A stretch of 57,151 bases of DNA from Pseudomonas defluvii (GCF_001695625.1 NZ_MBPN01000024.1:1-57151), one strand, 5' to 3'. Numbered from the stretch's first letter, positions 1-8,612 are shown. Numbers and translations are program-made. The notes: generated from the letters alone by a model not told the origin.

Positions 1-145
1 CGGTGCCTGCTCACGCGCCTGGCTGGCAACGCCATACAGCTTGACGCCAAAGGGCAAAGATCCCGGCGTTGCCGCCCACTAACCATTGCGCCAGCGCCGA
101 CACGGCAGCGACCACGAAAAATCCAAGCCAGAGGCCGTTGAGCAT
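1..145 (-). pseudogene. 5' fragment of spmA-like (nucleoside recognition/spore maturation A) membrane protein gene, interrupted
   Basis: Reading from ATG at 145 the first ~31 codons (MLNGLWLGFFVVAAVSALAQ... to GNAGIFA, near position 53) match the N-terminus I recall for the Pseudomonas SpmA-like protein, a polytopic inner-membrane protein of about 400 residues with gate/nucleoside-recognition domains, found next to gltP in this genus. After that the expected sequence stops. The frame runs on through unrelated residues and meets TGA about 19 codons later, still inside the window. Positions 1-52 read openly in other frames on both strands, so foreign or rearranged DNA seems to be joined here. 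The gene is therefore either truncated by a rearrangement or the window edge is an assembly join. The identity of the start is fairly sure; the cause of the break is unknown. Confidence 0.5.
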
Positions 146-209
146 CAGTTATTCCCCCACACAGTGGGCCGAATGATAGCGGGCCAGGCTGGGGGCACGC
201 CAGAAAAGC

Positions 210-235
210 AAAAGCCCCGACACGTCGGGGCTTTT
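210..235. terminator. Bidirectional intrinsic terminator downstream of gltP
   Basis: Perfect 12-bp inverted repeat AAAAGCCCCGAC / GTCGGGGCTTTT with a 2-base loop, A-tract on one side and T-tract on the other. It lies 20 bases past the gltP stop codon and ahead of the spmA fragment, so it can end gltP transcription on the minus strand. Confidence 0.9.
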
Positions 236-254
236 AATCAGATCATGCAGCGAC

Positions 255-1586
255 TTACTTGGTCGCCACTTTGCCGACAGGTACTGCTTCCTTGCTGCGC
301 CAGTGCGGCAGCGAGTTCCAGTAGCGCTGGCCTTTGGCATCGTCGTACATGCCTTCCCAGCGAGCGATAACCAGTACCGCCAGAGCGTTGCCGATCACGT
401 TCAGCGCGGTACGGGCCATGTCCATGATGCGGTCTACACCGGCGATGAAAGCCAAGCCTTCCAGCGGAATACCGACACTGCCCAAGGTGGCCAGCAGTAC
501 CACGAAAGATACGCCCGGAACGCCAGCAATACCTTTGGAGGTGACCATCAAGGTCAGTACCAGCAGCAGTTGCTGGCTGATCGAAAGGTCGATGCCGTAG
601 AGCTGAGCGATGAAAATCGCAGCAATGCTCTGGTACAAGGTCGAACCGTCGAGGTTGAACGAGTAGCCAGTCGGGACGACGAAGCTGCAGATGGCCTTCG
701 GTGCACCGTAGGCTTCCATCTTCTCGATTACGCGCGGCAATACCGTTTCAGAGCTGGCAGTGGAGTAAGCCAGAACCAGCTCATCCTTGAAAATGCGCAT
801 CAGCTTCAGGATCGAAAAGCCGAACAAACGAGCGATCAGGCCCAGCACCATGAAGCCGAAGAAGGCAATCGCGAAGTAAACCAGCAGTACCAGCTTGGCC
901 AGCGGCAGCAGCGAAGCAAAGCCGAAGTTGGCAACAGTGACCGCGATCAGCGCAAACACACCGATTGGCGCGTAGTTCATGATCATGTGAGTGACCTTGA
1001 ACATGGCTTCGGACACGCCCTGGAAGGTTTTCACCAACGGATCACGGATATCCGCCTGCAAGCTCGAAAGGCCCAGACCGAAGAGCACGGAGAAGAAAAT
1101 GATCGGCAGCATTTCACCGCGCATCAGCGCTGCGAAAATGTTCGACGGAATCAGGTTGAGGATCGTCTCGATGAACGCGTGCTCATGCTGCACTTCAGCA
1201 GCGGTTGCCTGGTACTTGGAGATATCCACCGTACCCAGCGTGCTCATGTCGATGCCGGCGCCTGGGTGGAACAGGTTGGCCAACAGCAGGCCGACCACGA
1301 TCGCGATGGTGGTGACCACCTCGAAGTAGATGATGGTTTTCAGGCCAATACTGCCCAGTTTTTTCGCATCGCCAACCCCGGCGATACCCACGACCAGTGA
1401 AGAGATCACGATCGGGATAACAATCATCTTGATCAGGCGAATGAAGATGTCACCGGCTGGCTGAAGAACGTTACTGATCCACCATGCCTTTTCTGCACTG
1501 AAATGATTCAGCACTGCACCGATTGCAATCCCGAGAATCAAACCGATGAGGATCTGCCAAGCGAGGCTTAGTTTTGCCTTCTTCAT
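255..1586 (-). CDS. gltP: Glutamate/aspartate:proton symporter GltP
   Basis: 443-residue inner-membrane secondary carrier of the DAACS family (E. coli GltP 437 residues), importing acidic amino acids with protons. Hydrophobic segments fill the chain. The serine-rich signature AYSTASSETVLPR (about 275-287) and the NLDGSTLYQ motif (about 313) that form re-entrant hairpin 1 and the substrate site are intact, as is the GIAGVPG stretch of hairpin 2. The C-terminus is a short cytosolic tail. AAAGGG lies 7 bases before the ATG. It is transcribed alone, between the terminator at 210-235 and a ~576-bp upstream region carrying an AauR-type palindrome. A related DctA-type C4-dicarboxylate carrier is the main alternative, but length and neighbours favour GltP. 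Confidence 0.9.
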   Translation of the reverse strand: MKKAKLSLAWQILIGLILGIAIGAVLNHFSAEKAWWISNVLQPAGDIFIRLIKMIVIPIVISSLVVGIAGVGDAKKLGSIGLKTIIYFEVVTTIAIVVGLLLANLFHPGAGIDMSTLGTVDISKYQATAAEVQHEHAFIETILNLIPSNIFAALMRGEMLPIIFFSVLFGLGLSSLQADIRDPLVKTFQGVSEAMFKVTHMIMNYAPIGVFALIAVTVANFGFASLLPLAKLVLLVYFAIAFFGFMVLGLIARLFGFSILKLMRIFKDELVLAYSTASSETVLPRVIEKMEAYGAPKAICSFVVPTGYSFNLDGSTLYQSIAAIFIAQLYGIDLSISQQLLLVLTLMVTSKGIAGVPGVSFVVLLATLGSVGIPLEGLAFIAGVDRIMDMARTALNVIGNALAVLVIARWEGMYDDAKGQRYWNSLPHWRSKEAVPVGKVATK

Positions 1587-1796
1587 GTCGTTACCCTTTC
1601 TTCAAGTGGTCACGGGCATTGCGCTGAAAACCCCGACCTAGAGCTATTGAAAGCCTTCAAGAGTCGATTGATCGCAGCAGGCAATAGCGCCGTAGAAGGT
1701 CACCGCAGGCGAGCGAAAGAACGCTCGGGTCAGCGAAAAAAGGCGCAACTATTCCGACGCGAGAGGGTAACGTCTAATGCCGTAAACGATTGCCCT

Positions 1797-1811
1797 ATGC
1801 CGAATCGGCAT
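1797..1811. promoter_or_regulatory. 15-base palindrome upstream of gltP
   Basis: ATGCCGA-A-TCGGCAT is a perfect 7-bp inverted repeat around one central base, about 210 bases upstream of the gltP start. It shares the CGG/CCG core with the AauR-type site at 1860-1873 but with the half-sites in the opposite order. It may be a second operator; no protein can be assigned. Confidence 0.35.
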
Positions 1812-1859
1812 GATGATTAAGGCTAAAAACGAACGTCTGAAAGGGTTGAAATAGAGGCG

Positions 1860-1873
1860 TTCGGAATTCCGAA
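1860..1873. promoter_or_regulatory. Candidate AauR enhancer site for gltP
   Basis: TTCGGAATTCCGAA is an exact match to TTCGG-N4-CCGAA, the inverted repeat described for AauR, the sigma-54-dependent response regulator of acidic amino acid uptake in Pseudomonas. It lies about 275 bases upstream of gltP, a plausible distance for an enhancer site. The sequence match is direct; assignment to AauR rests on the published consensus as I remember it. Confidence 0.6.
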
Positions 1874-2162
1874 GATGGCCAAAGCGCCATATTTAGGCCA
1901 ATTCAGCCATATCCGCTTGGGTGATGAATGCCGTTGTTCGACAATCCGAATGCGTGAAACGCCCCAAATTTGTCGGAGGGGTCAGCTAAAAAAATATCGA
2001 TGTACGGTCAACAAGACACACACTTCGACATCCGCTGTAGGAAACAACCCAAAAAAGCCGAAGTGATGCCCATTACCTCTACAGGCATTTCGGATATCCA
2101 CTCAGTACCCGGGCCAACACTGAAACGTACAGAACCCTAAACAGAGCGCCTGACTGGCTTCG

Positions 2163-2351
<189 letters not shown>

Positions 2352-3971
2352 TCAGGCCTCATCATCGATCCGTCGCGGCCCCCTGCGCCGACCTCGGGTC
2401 ACCAACTCGGCAAATTGCCTGGCGCTGAGGGGGTGCGCAAACAGCCAACCCTGTCCGTAGTTCACACCCTCGCTGTTCAGCAACAGCGCCTGATCCTCAT
2501 ACTCGATACCTTCGGCGATAACCCGCAACTGCAAGGCATGCGCCATGCGAATGATATGCGGCGCAACCCCGCTACTGGCGGCATCGTGGCCCAGAGCATC
2601 GATGAACGCCTTGTCGATCTTCAGGCAGTCGACCGGCAGTGTCTGCAGGTAGGCCAGGCTGCAGTAGCCCGTGCCAAAATCATCGATCAACACTTGGTGA
2701 CCAACCGAGCGCAGTGCTTGCAGGTTATCCCGTGCGACTACCACATCAATCAGCCCGCGCTCAGTCACCTCGAAAGCGATCTGGCTGGCCGCGACGCGGT
2801 GCAGTGCCAGTAAACGAGCAGCCACACGACCAATGCGTGGCACCATCACATCGCACGCTGCCAGGTTAATCGAGATGTACAACTGAGGGTTGGCGCGCAA
2901 CAACTGCCCCAACTGCTCCAGCACGCGCTGCAACACAAAGTCGGTGATCTGGCGAATTTGGCCGGTGTTTTCCGCCAAAGGAATGAATAAGTCCGGACTG
3001 GTCAACGTGCCATCGGGATGGCGCCACCGTACCAGCGCCTCGGCCCCCACGCATCGTCGGCTGTTGAGTTCGAGAATTGGCTGATAGAGCACCTGCAACT
3101 CACCTCGCCGCAACGCCCCCTGCAGCTCCGAACTCATTGATTGACGTTGACGTACCAGCTGCAGTACCAACCAGCCGATGCACCAGGCCAGCAGCAGGCT
3201 ACCTGGGAACAACAACCAGATGACGCCATTCATTTTCAGCGGCAGGCTGGTTTTGGGGGTAATCAGCACCAGTTGATAGTCCGGAGACTTGGTCGGCATC
3301 CGATAGACCAGATGATCGGGCAACTCCAGCATGGCGTTTGCAACGTCGAGTGCCCCATCAGAGGAGGGTGGCCATGCCTGCGCCGGCCCCAACACGGGTA
3401 CTGCGCGCATGCCGTTGTCGAGCACCACCAACAGGCTGCCGCCTGGTGGCAGATCAACAACATCGCTCAGGTGCCCACGAGAAGTCGAGATACGGAAATG
3501 CCCACGCCCCAGCATCAATGCCGCCAGGTTATCGTTCGGTTCGGCACTGGTGTTCAACCAATAGCTGTAGGTCGGCCCCTGAATGTCCGGGGGCCGTACA
3601 GGCTCTGTGCTGTGCTCGCCCAAGCGGTTGGAGCAGCGGGTGTCTCCATCTATATAGGCGGCTTCAAAGACAAAGCGATTGTTGAAGCCAACCTGCTGCA
3701 AGGCTGCCAACATCTGCGGAGTGCACCCTCGCAGCGGTTGAGCCTGAAGATGATCCACACCTTCACGCAGCTGACTGAAGATCTGCTCCAGCCGCTCCAG
3801 AAAGCGCTCCCCCTTCGCATTCATCTGCTCGCTTTCACTTTGCTGAATCTGGTGCATGGCCACACCAAGGCTGGCACTCAGCAACAGGATCGCACTGGCC
3901 GAGGCCGCGAGAGCGGCCAGTAGCCAGGGGCGAAGGAAAAAGCTGCGCAACGCGGCGAAGGCAGATGACAT
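2352..3971 (-). CDS. Membrane EAL c-di-GMP phosphodiesterase with CSS-type periplasmic domain
   Basis: 539 residues from the chosen ATG; a TTG at 3998 would add nine. A transmembrane helix at about 17-40 and a second at about 249-272 bracket a periplasmic domain of ~205 residues with two cysteines, C83 (RGCTPQ) and C113 (TRCSNR). The layout matches the CSS-motif sensor of the PdeC type, although the triplet here is CSN. The cytosolic EAL domain (about 283-525) keeps the catalytic signatures EALVRW (E311), DDFGTG (D430-D431), KIDKAFI and AEGIE, so it should cleave c-di-GMP to pGpG. No GGDEF domain is present. It stands where algB-kinB are found in P. aeruginosa, next to ampDh2, with a GGDEF protein one gene further. 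Redox control through DsbA is known for CSS proteins and is inferred here. Confidence 0.85.
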   Translation of the reverse strand: MSSAFAALRSFFLRPWLLAALAASASAILLLSASLGVAMHQIQQSESEQMNAKGERFLERLEQIFSQLREGVDHLQAQPLRGCTPQMLAALQQVGFNNRFVFEAAYIDGDTRCSNRLGEHSTEPVRPPDIQGPTYSYWLNTSAEPNDNLAALMLGRGHFRISTSRGHLSDVVDLPPGGSLLVVLDNGMRAVPVLGPAQAWPPSSDGALDVANAMLELPDHLVYRMPTKSPDYQLVLITPKTSLPLKMNGVIWLLFPGSLLLAWCIGWLVLQLVRQRQSMSSELQGALRRGELQVLYQPILELNSRRCVGAEALVRWRHPDGTLTSPDLFIPLAENTGQIRQITDFVLQRVLEQLGQLLRANPQLYISINLAACDVMVPRIGRVAARLLALHRVAASQIAFEVTERGLIDVVVARDNLQALRSVGHQVLIDDFGTGYCSLAYLQTLPVDCLKIDKAFIDALGHDAASSGVAPHIIRMAHALQLRVIAEGIEYEDQALLLNSEGVNYGQGWLFAHPLSARQFAELVTRGRRRGPRRIDDEA

Positions 3972-4046
3972 CAGGCGATATCCCGTTGAATACCACAAGG
4001 TATAGCAACTGCCTGACGAATCAGCCTGCCCGTTGGGCGGCGCCCA

Positions 4047-4823
4047 TCAGCGGGAGCGGTTGAGCACCTGCAAGATTGCCGCCGTCTGCGCATCGGGCAC
4101 GCCATCAAAACGTTGCGGGCGGAATCGCATCTGGAAGGCAGCCAACACGTGCCGGGTACTGACATCATTGACCCCGGTTTGCTCGATGGCATAGCCGAAA
4201 CGTGCCAGTTGCTGCTGGTACCAGGCAATACTCGGCGGGCTCACATCGAAACGGGCACGCTGCTGTGCAACGGCAGCGGCATCAGGCCATACACCAACAC
4301 CGGCATCGGCCAGGCGCTTCCAGGGAAACAGAGGGCCGGGGTCGAGTTTGCGTGATGGCGCTATATCGCTATGCCCAATGATATGCCGTGGGTCGATGTT
4401 ATTGCGTTTTACGATGTCCTTGAGCAACAGGATCAGCGCCTGTATTTGCGCCTCGGAGTAGGGGTGCCAGACACGTCCAGACGGTGTATCGGTAAAACCT
4501 GGGTTTACGATCTCAATGCCAATAGAGCTCGAGTTGAGCCAGGTACGCCCCTGCCATTGACTGTCACCGGCGTGCCAGGCACGGCGGTTCTCGTCTACCA
4601 GTTGGTAGATGGTCGCTGGTTTATCACCGATCAGGTAGTGGCTGCTGACTTCACCATGGGTCAACAACGCCAGTGAACGCTCCAGCGAAGCGTTGGTGTA
4701 GTGCAGGACAACAAACTGGATACGACTGTCCTGGTTGACGGATGGGTGGCTTCGGTCAATCTGGAGGGTGTTTGCACAACCGGCCAGAGACAGAAGCAGC
4801 AGGGCGCAGAAGAAGGCTTTCAT
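4047..4823 (-). CDS. ampDh2: Outer-membrane lipoprotein N-acetylmuramoyl-L-alanine amidase AmpDh2
   Basis: 258 residues from the internal Met (MKAFFCALLLLSLAGC); an upstream Met at 4838 would add five. The signal peptide ends in lipobox LAGC with acylated C16, and Ala at +2 favours the outer membrane. An amidase_2 domain follows, with zinc ligands H41 (VLHYT), H151 (GHSDIAP) and D161 (KLDPG), and E104 (GIEIV) near the active site. A C-terminal peptidoglycan-binding helical region spans about 195-255. It cuts the stem peptide from MurNAc in sacculus and anhydro-muropeptides; with AmpD and AmpDh3 such enzymes set AmpC beta-lactamase induction. The position between an EAL and a GGDEF gene is conserved in part with PAO1 (PA5485). 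Confidence 0.88.
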   Translation of the reverse strand: MKAFFCALLLLSLAGCANTLQIDRSHPSVNQDSRIQFVVLHYTNASLERSLALLTHGEVSSHYLIGDKPATIYQLVDENRRAWHAGDSQWQGRTWLNSSSIGIEIVNPGFTDTPSGRVWHPYSEAQIQALILLLKDIVKRNNIDPRHIIGHSDIAPSRKLDPGPLFPWKRLADAGVGVWPDAAAVAQQRARFDVSPPSIAWYQQQLARFGYAIEQTGVNDVSTRHVLAAFQMRFRPQRFDGVPDAQTAAILQVLNRSR

Positions 4824-4913
4824 GGCAAGAGGGCACATCTATGGGTATCAGTAATGCAATAGCATAACGTACCCTCTCTAGCGATGGCGCAAACGGTGAT
4901 AACTATATAGTGC

Positions 4914-6887
4914 TCATCCTTGTTCGACGCGGTTACGGCCTTGGTGCTTGGCGCGATACAACGCCTCGTCGGCGCGCTTGAGAGCAATGTCGCTGCGCTC
5001 TCCATCACGTAGCGCAGTGACGCCTATCGAGAGGGTGATCGTTACCCGCTCGCCCTTGAAGTGGAATGGGCAGGCCTCGACCGCCGCCCGCAGGATTTCG
5101 GCCTGCTGGCATCCACTGAGCAGATTGCTCTGCGGCATCAACAACACAAACTCTTCACCACCAAACCGGGCGATAAAGTCACGCCCGCGCAAGCGCTTGC
5201 GCAGTTCGTTGGCAACGATCTTTAGCACCTTGTCGCCAGCGAGATGCCCGTAGTTATCATTGATCCTTTTGAAATGGTCCAGATCAAGGATCGCGACCAA
5301 CAAGTGACCACCCTGTGCCTGCCAAGCCTGCATCTCACGCTCCAGATGCTCGGACCAGGCCGCACGGTTTGGCAGGCCGGTCAGCGGGTCGATCAAGGCC
5401 TTCTGCCTCTGCTCTTCCAGGTGCTCCCGATAGCCTTGGGCTTCCTGCTCCATATGCGTAACCCGTTCAGCCAAGCCACGCAACCGCTCGGCCATTTCCT
5501 GTTCACGCTGATCGCGCTGCTGCTGGTGTATGTCAATCGTTCCCAGCAATCCTTCCAGTCGGTTATCCAGAATGTGTTTGAGGCTTTCCAGATCCGCAGC
5601 CCCCTGCACGCTGCTTTGCAGGCCATCAACCTGTTCACGCAACTGGCTATCCAGATCGCGGGCAGCTGTCCGGCTATCGGCATGCCCTTCACTGGCTTCC
5701 TGCAGATGACTCTGGAAAGACTCAAGGCGTTCATTGACCTGCTGCAGATAGGCTTCAAACTCATGCTGGCCGCTGCTGGTGATAGCCAGCATGAGCACGA
5801 CCAGATCGTCCAGGACCGGCAACAGCTCATACCAGTTCAGGCCATGCTGCAGGCGCTCGCGCATGGATTGCGCCTGGGCCTTGTGCCGCTCGGGAAGCGT
5901 CAGATCATCCAGCAAGCCCAGCAGGGTCTCTTCAATATGACTGGCGACCGAACTGTAGCTAGGCTCGGTGTTTTCGGGCAGTGCGTACGCCTCTTCGGCG
6001 GGCGTGGCCTGATCCTCCGGGATATCGGCAGCGAGCGGTGGAGCATCGGCCCCGGTCTCCGGTGCTTCAGGACGCTCAGGTTCAGATGCTGGCTCCGCTG
6101 CCAATGCCTCAAGCGGCGCAGCGACTGGAGGAGAGGGCACCTGCACAGGCTCGGCGGCCGCGGGTTCGACCTGCACGGACGTCACCGCCTCGCTGGCCGC
6201 CTCGGCAACGGGCTCAGGCAGCGGATGCAGCTCATCTGCATCAACCTCGGCAGGCGATGCAACAGGCGCTGATTCAACAACAGCGGCCTCGAACTCAACC
6301 TCAACGGCCTTAGAGGCTGTGCTGGCAACCGTTGTCGGTACTGCGGGCGCCTCTGATGCCGCTTCGCGGTTACCGAACAACCGTTGCAAAAAACCTGGGC
6401 GGCCGGCTTCCTCTGGCTTGTCCAGCGCAGCAATCGCCTGGCCTTGCAAGCTACTCAGCTCGCCCAGCAGCAAAGGCATCTCACGAGGCTGACTCGCGCG
6501 AGCATCCAGTTGTTTGGCAAATTTTTTCAGTGGCCGAGTGACCTCACTCGGCAACGGCAACGCTTGCAACTGGCCCACTAATGCCGCCAACGCTGTGCCG
6601 ATCTGTGCCGTTCGGGTTTCCCGACGCTGCTCGGAGTCCAATACGGCTTTTTCCAACCGCGGAATCAAGCCTGCCAGTGCAGCGTCCATATTGTCGGTGC
6701 GGATGACATCGCGCATCTCTTTCATGCACTTATCAACAGCCAGATCGCTGCCTTCGGCCGCCAATGTGCTGCGTACCAAGCCCCGGCGCAGAAGGTCAAG
6801 GCGAGCTTCCCAGCGGCGCTCGAGCTTTTCTTGTTGCTCAATACTCTTGAGGTATTTCTCTTTCCAGCGCTGGGCTTCTTCGGTCAT
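4914..6887 (-). CDS. GGDEF diguanylate cyclase with long N-terminal coiled region (DgcH-like)
   Basis: 657 residues, no transmembrane helix. The N-terminal ~160 residues are helical and charged. They are followed by a low-complexity Ala/Pro/Glu/Val linker (about 165-310), a second helical region with coiled-coil character (about 320-490), and a C-terminal GGDEF domain (about 490-655). The active site is GGEEF at 576-580, with DLDHFKRINDNYGH upstream. The allosteric inhibition site RGRD (567-570) stands exactly five residues before it, so both synthesis of c-di-GMP and product inhibition are expected. It matches the PA5487 (DgcH) position and architecture. The gene runs toward ampDh2, 90 bases apart. 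The linker and helices suggest a scaffold for partners rather than a small-molecule sensor. Confidence 0.88.
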   Translation of the reverse strand: MTEEAQRWKEKYLKSIEQQEKLERRWEARLDLLRRGLVRSTLAAEGSDLAVDKCMKEMRDVIRTDNMDAALAGLIPRLEKAVLDSEQRRETRTAQIGTALAALVGQLQALPLPSEVTRPLKKFAKQLDARASQPREMPLLLGELSSLQGQAIAALDKPEEAGRPGFLQRLFGNREAASEAPAVPTTVASTASKAVEVEFEAAVVESAPVASPAEVDADELHPLPEPVAEAASEAVTSVQVEPAAAEPVQVPSPPVAAPLEALAAEPASEPERPEAPETGADAPPLAADIPEDQATPAEEAYALPENTEPSYSSVASHIEETLLGLLDDLTLPERHKAQAQSMRERLQHGLNWYELLPVLDDLVVLMLAITSSGQHEFEAYLQQVNERLESFQSHLQEASEGHADSRTAARDLDSQLREQVDGLQSSVQGAADLESLKHILDNRLEGLLGTIDIHQQQRDQREQEMAERLRGLAERVTHMEQEAQGYREHLEEQRQKALIDPLTGLPNRAAWSEHLEREMQAWQAQGGHLLVAILDLDHFKRINDNYGHLAGDKVLKIVANELRKRLRGRDFIARFGGEEFVLLMPQSNLLSGCQQAEILRAAVEACPFHFKGERVTITLSIGVTALRDGERSDIALKRADEALYRAKHQGRNRVEQG

Positions 6888-6915
6888 GCCTGATTTCGCA
6901 AAGGAGTAGGGGCAG

Positions 6916-7770
6916 TTAGCTCACGGCCGGAAGCGTATCCATCGCAAGGGCATCAGGCAAACGAATCTCAACCGCGACCGGAAGATGATCGGAAATGGGC
7001 TGGGCAAGCACCTCGAAGCGCTCCAGCGTGAGGCTGGGGCTGAGCAAGATATGATCAAGACAACGCTGCGGTCGCCAACTGGGGAACGTGGCTTGCACCT
7101 GCGGGGCAACCAAACCGAGATCACGCAATGGCGAGTGTTCCAGCAGGTCGCTGGCATGGGTATTCATGTCGCCCATCAATACCTGATGACGATAACCACC
7201 AATCAGTTCACGAATGTAGGCGAGTTGACGCGCACGGGTCCGTGCACCCAGCGCCAGATGCATCATCACCACTACCAACGCATCGTCCCCTTCACCAAAA
7301 CGCACCAGAATCGCACCACGACCCGAAGGACCGGGCAGCGGATGGTCTTCCAGCAACTGCGGCTTCAAGCGACTGAGTACGCCATTGCTGTGCTGAGCGA
7401 AACGGCCAAGGTTGCGATTGAGCTGTTGATACCAGTAAGGGAAGGCACCCAGTTGCGCCAGGTACTCGACCTGATTGACGAAACCTGAACGCAAGCTGCC
7501 ACCATCGGCCTCCTGCAGGGCGACGAGATCAAAGTCGCTGAGCAGGTCACCAATTTTCTGCAAGTTACCGGCACGGCCGGTGGTAGGCAAAAGGTGCTGC
7601 CAACTACGCGTCAGATAGTGGCGGTAGCGCTCGGTACTGATCCCCACCTGGATATTGAAACTGAGCAGGCGCAGACGACCGTCCTTCGGGAGGCTACTGG
7701 TCTGCAAATGGTGTTCGTTGACCTGCGGATCATGCAGGCCAACACACCGTTCAGTTTTCCAACGCCGCAT
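6916..7770 (-). CDS. Endonuclease/exonuclease/phosphatase (EEP) family protein
   Basis: 284 residues. All hallmarks of the EEP fold are present: SFNIQVG near 40, the metal-binding Glu in LQEADGG (about 88-94), HLALGA, GDMNTHA (about 200) and the terminal SDHLPV (about 262). The family covers Mg2+-dependent DNA repair nucleases, phosphatidylinositol phosphatases and sphingomyelinases, and the substrate cannot be told from sequence. No signal peptide is evident, so it is probably cytosolic. The gene begins 12 bases after dsbA and is probably read through from it. The assigned ATG has no clear ribosome binding site and the first ~30 residues are unlike the fold, so the true start may be further in. 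Confidence 0.75.
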   Translation of the reverse strand: MRRWKTERCVGLHDPQVNEHHLQTSSLPKDGRLRLLSFNIQVGISTERYRHYLTRSWQHLLPTTGRAGNLQKIGDLLSDFDLVALQEADGGSLRSGFVNQVEYLAQLGAFPYWYQQLNRNLGRFAQHSNGVLSRLKPQLLEDHPLPGPSGRGAILVRFGEGDDALVVVMMHLALGARTRARQLAYIRELIGGYRHQVLMGDMNTHASDLLEHSPLRDLGLVAPQVQATFPSWRPQRCLDHILLSPSLTLERFEVLAQPISDHLPVAVEIRLPDALAMDTLPAVS

Positions 7771-7782
7771 GGCAATCGCCGC

Positions 7783-8412
7783 TTACTGGGCGGCGCGCTC
7801 CTTGGCAATCAACTGGTCAGCCACGTTGATGGTTTCCTCTGGACCGCCGGCAGAGCCCAGGTCAAAACGGTACTTACCGTTGACAACCATGGTCGGAACA
7901 CCGCTGATTTCATATTTTTTGGCCAGATCGCGAGCTTTCTGAACCTGGCCCTTGATCGCAAAGGAATTGAATGTCGCCAGGAACTTGTCCTTGTCGACGC
8001 CCTGAGTCGCTAGGAAGTCGGCCATTTCCTCAGGCTTGGTCAGACGCTTGTGTTCCACTTGGATCGCGTTGAATACAGCACTGTGCACCTTACCCTCGAC
8101 ACCCATGGCTTCCAGGGTCAGGAACATCTGGCCATGGGCATCCCAGGCGCCGCCAAACATGGCAGGTACGCGCACAAAGTTGACGTCCTTTGGCAGCTTC
8201 TCGACCCATGGGTTGATGGTCGGCTCAAAGCTGTAGCAATGCGGGCAGCCGTACCAGAACAGCTCCACCACCTCGATCTTGCCAGGCACAGCAACCGGCA
8301 CAGGATTGTTCAGCTCGACATACTTACCGTCTGCAGGCGGCTCGGCGGCCTGGACGGACATGCCAAAGACGCTGGCGGCGACCAACGCGGCGCTGAGAAT
8401 CAGATTACGCAT
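7783..8412 (-). CDS. dsbA: Periplasmic thiol:disulfide oxidase DsbA
   Basis: 209 residues with a cleavable signal peptide (about 1-22, ...SVQA-A). The thioredoxin-fold active site is C56-P-H-C59 in FWYGCPHCYSFEP and the cis-proline loop is GVPTMVV. This is the canonical DsbA arrangement that donates disulfides to exported proteins and is reoxidised by DsbB. AGGAG lies seven bases before the ATG. The gene follows cytochrome c4 on the same strand with a terminator between them (8511-8536). Likely clients in this window include the two-cysteine periplasmic domain of the EAL protein and the c-type cytochromes nearby. Confidence 0.95.
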   Translation of the reverse strand: MRNLILSAALVAASVFGMSVQAAEPPADGKYVELNNPVPVAVPGKIEVVELFWYGCPHCYSFEPTINPWVEKLPKDVNFVRVPAMFGGAWDAHGQMFLTLEAMGVEGKVHSAVFNAIQVEHKRLTKPEEMADFLATQGVDKDKFLATFNSFAIKGQVQKARDLAKKYEISGVPTMVVNGKYRFDLGSAGGPEETINVADQLIAKERAAQ

Positions 8413-8510
8413 GCTTTACTCCTGAGCAGTGATGAGTCGCCACAACGCGACCTGCCTTCAGACAGATCGACACAGGCCTGAGTTCGATAGTGTAACGGTA
8501 GCAGGTACAA

Positions 8511-8536
8511 AAAAGGGCGGCCCTAGCCACCCTTTT
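8511..8536 (-). terminator. Intrinsic terminator after cytochrome c4
   Basis: AAAAGGGCGG / CCACCCTTTT, a 10-bp stem with one G-U pair and a 6-base loop. Read on the minus strand it is followed by a run of six T. It sits about 75 bases past the cytochrome c4 stop and ahead of dsbA. Confidence 0.75.
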
Positions 8537-8612
8537 CATGCTTTCGCAGCTGCATTAACGGCACGTTAACATTGCGAGAGATGTAGCCCCGCACAACGTT
8601 ACGCCGCAAGGA

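Larger units (their letters stand above)
1587..2162. other. Long intergenic region upstream of gltP
   Basis: 576 bases without a convincing gene. It is more A/T rich than its surroundings and contains two strong palindromes (1797-1811 and 1860-1873, listed separately). One 63-codon open frame (1875-2066) has no ribosome binding site and no recognisable protein. I did not find a good GG-N10-GC sigma-54 promoter: the only correctly spaced match, on the minus strand at about 1621-1634, has a poor -12 element. Confidence 0.6.

Noticed and set aside
1616..1636. Sigma-54 promoter for gltP
   Set aside because: Spacing GG-N10-GC fits on the minus strand but the -12 element reads GCGC rather than TTGC, so I did not list it.
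1875..2066. 63-codon open frame in the gltP upstream region
   Set aside because: No ribosome binding site, odd composition (many Arg/Lys/Thr), no family match and it overlaps regulatory palindromes.
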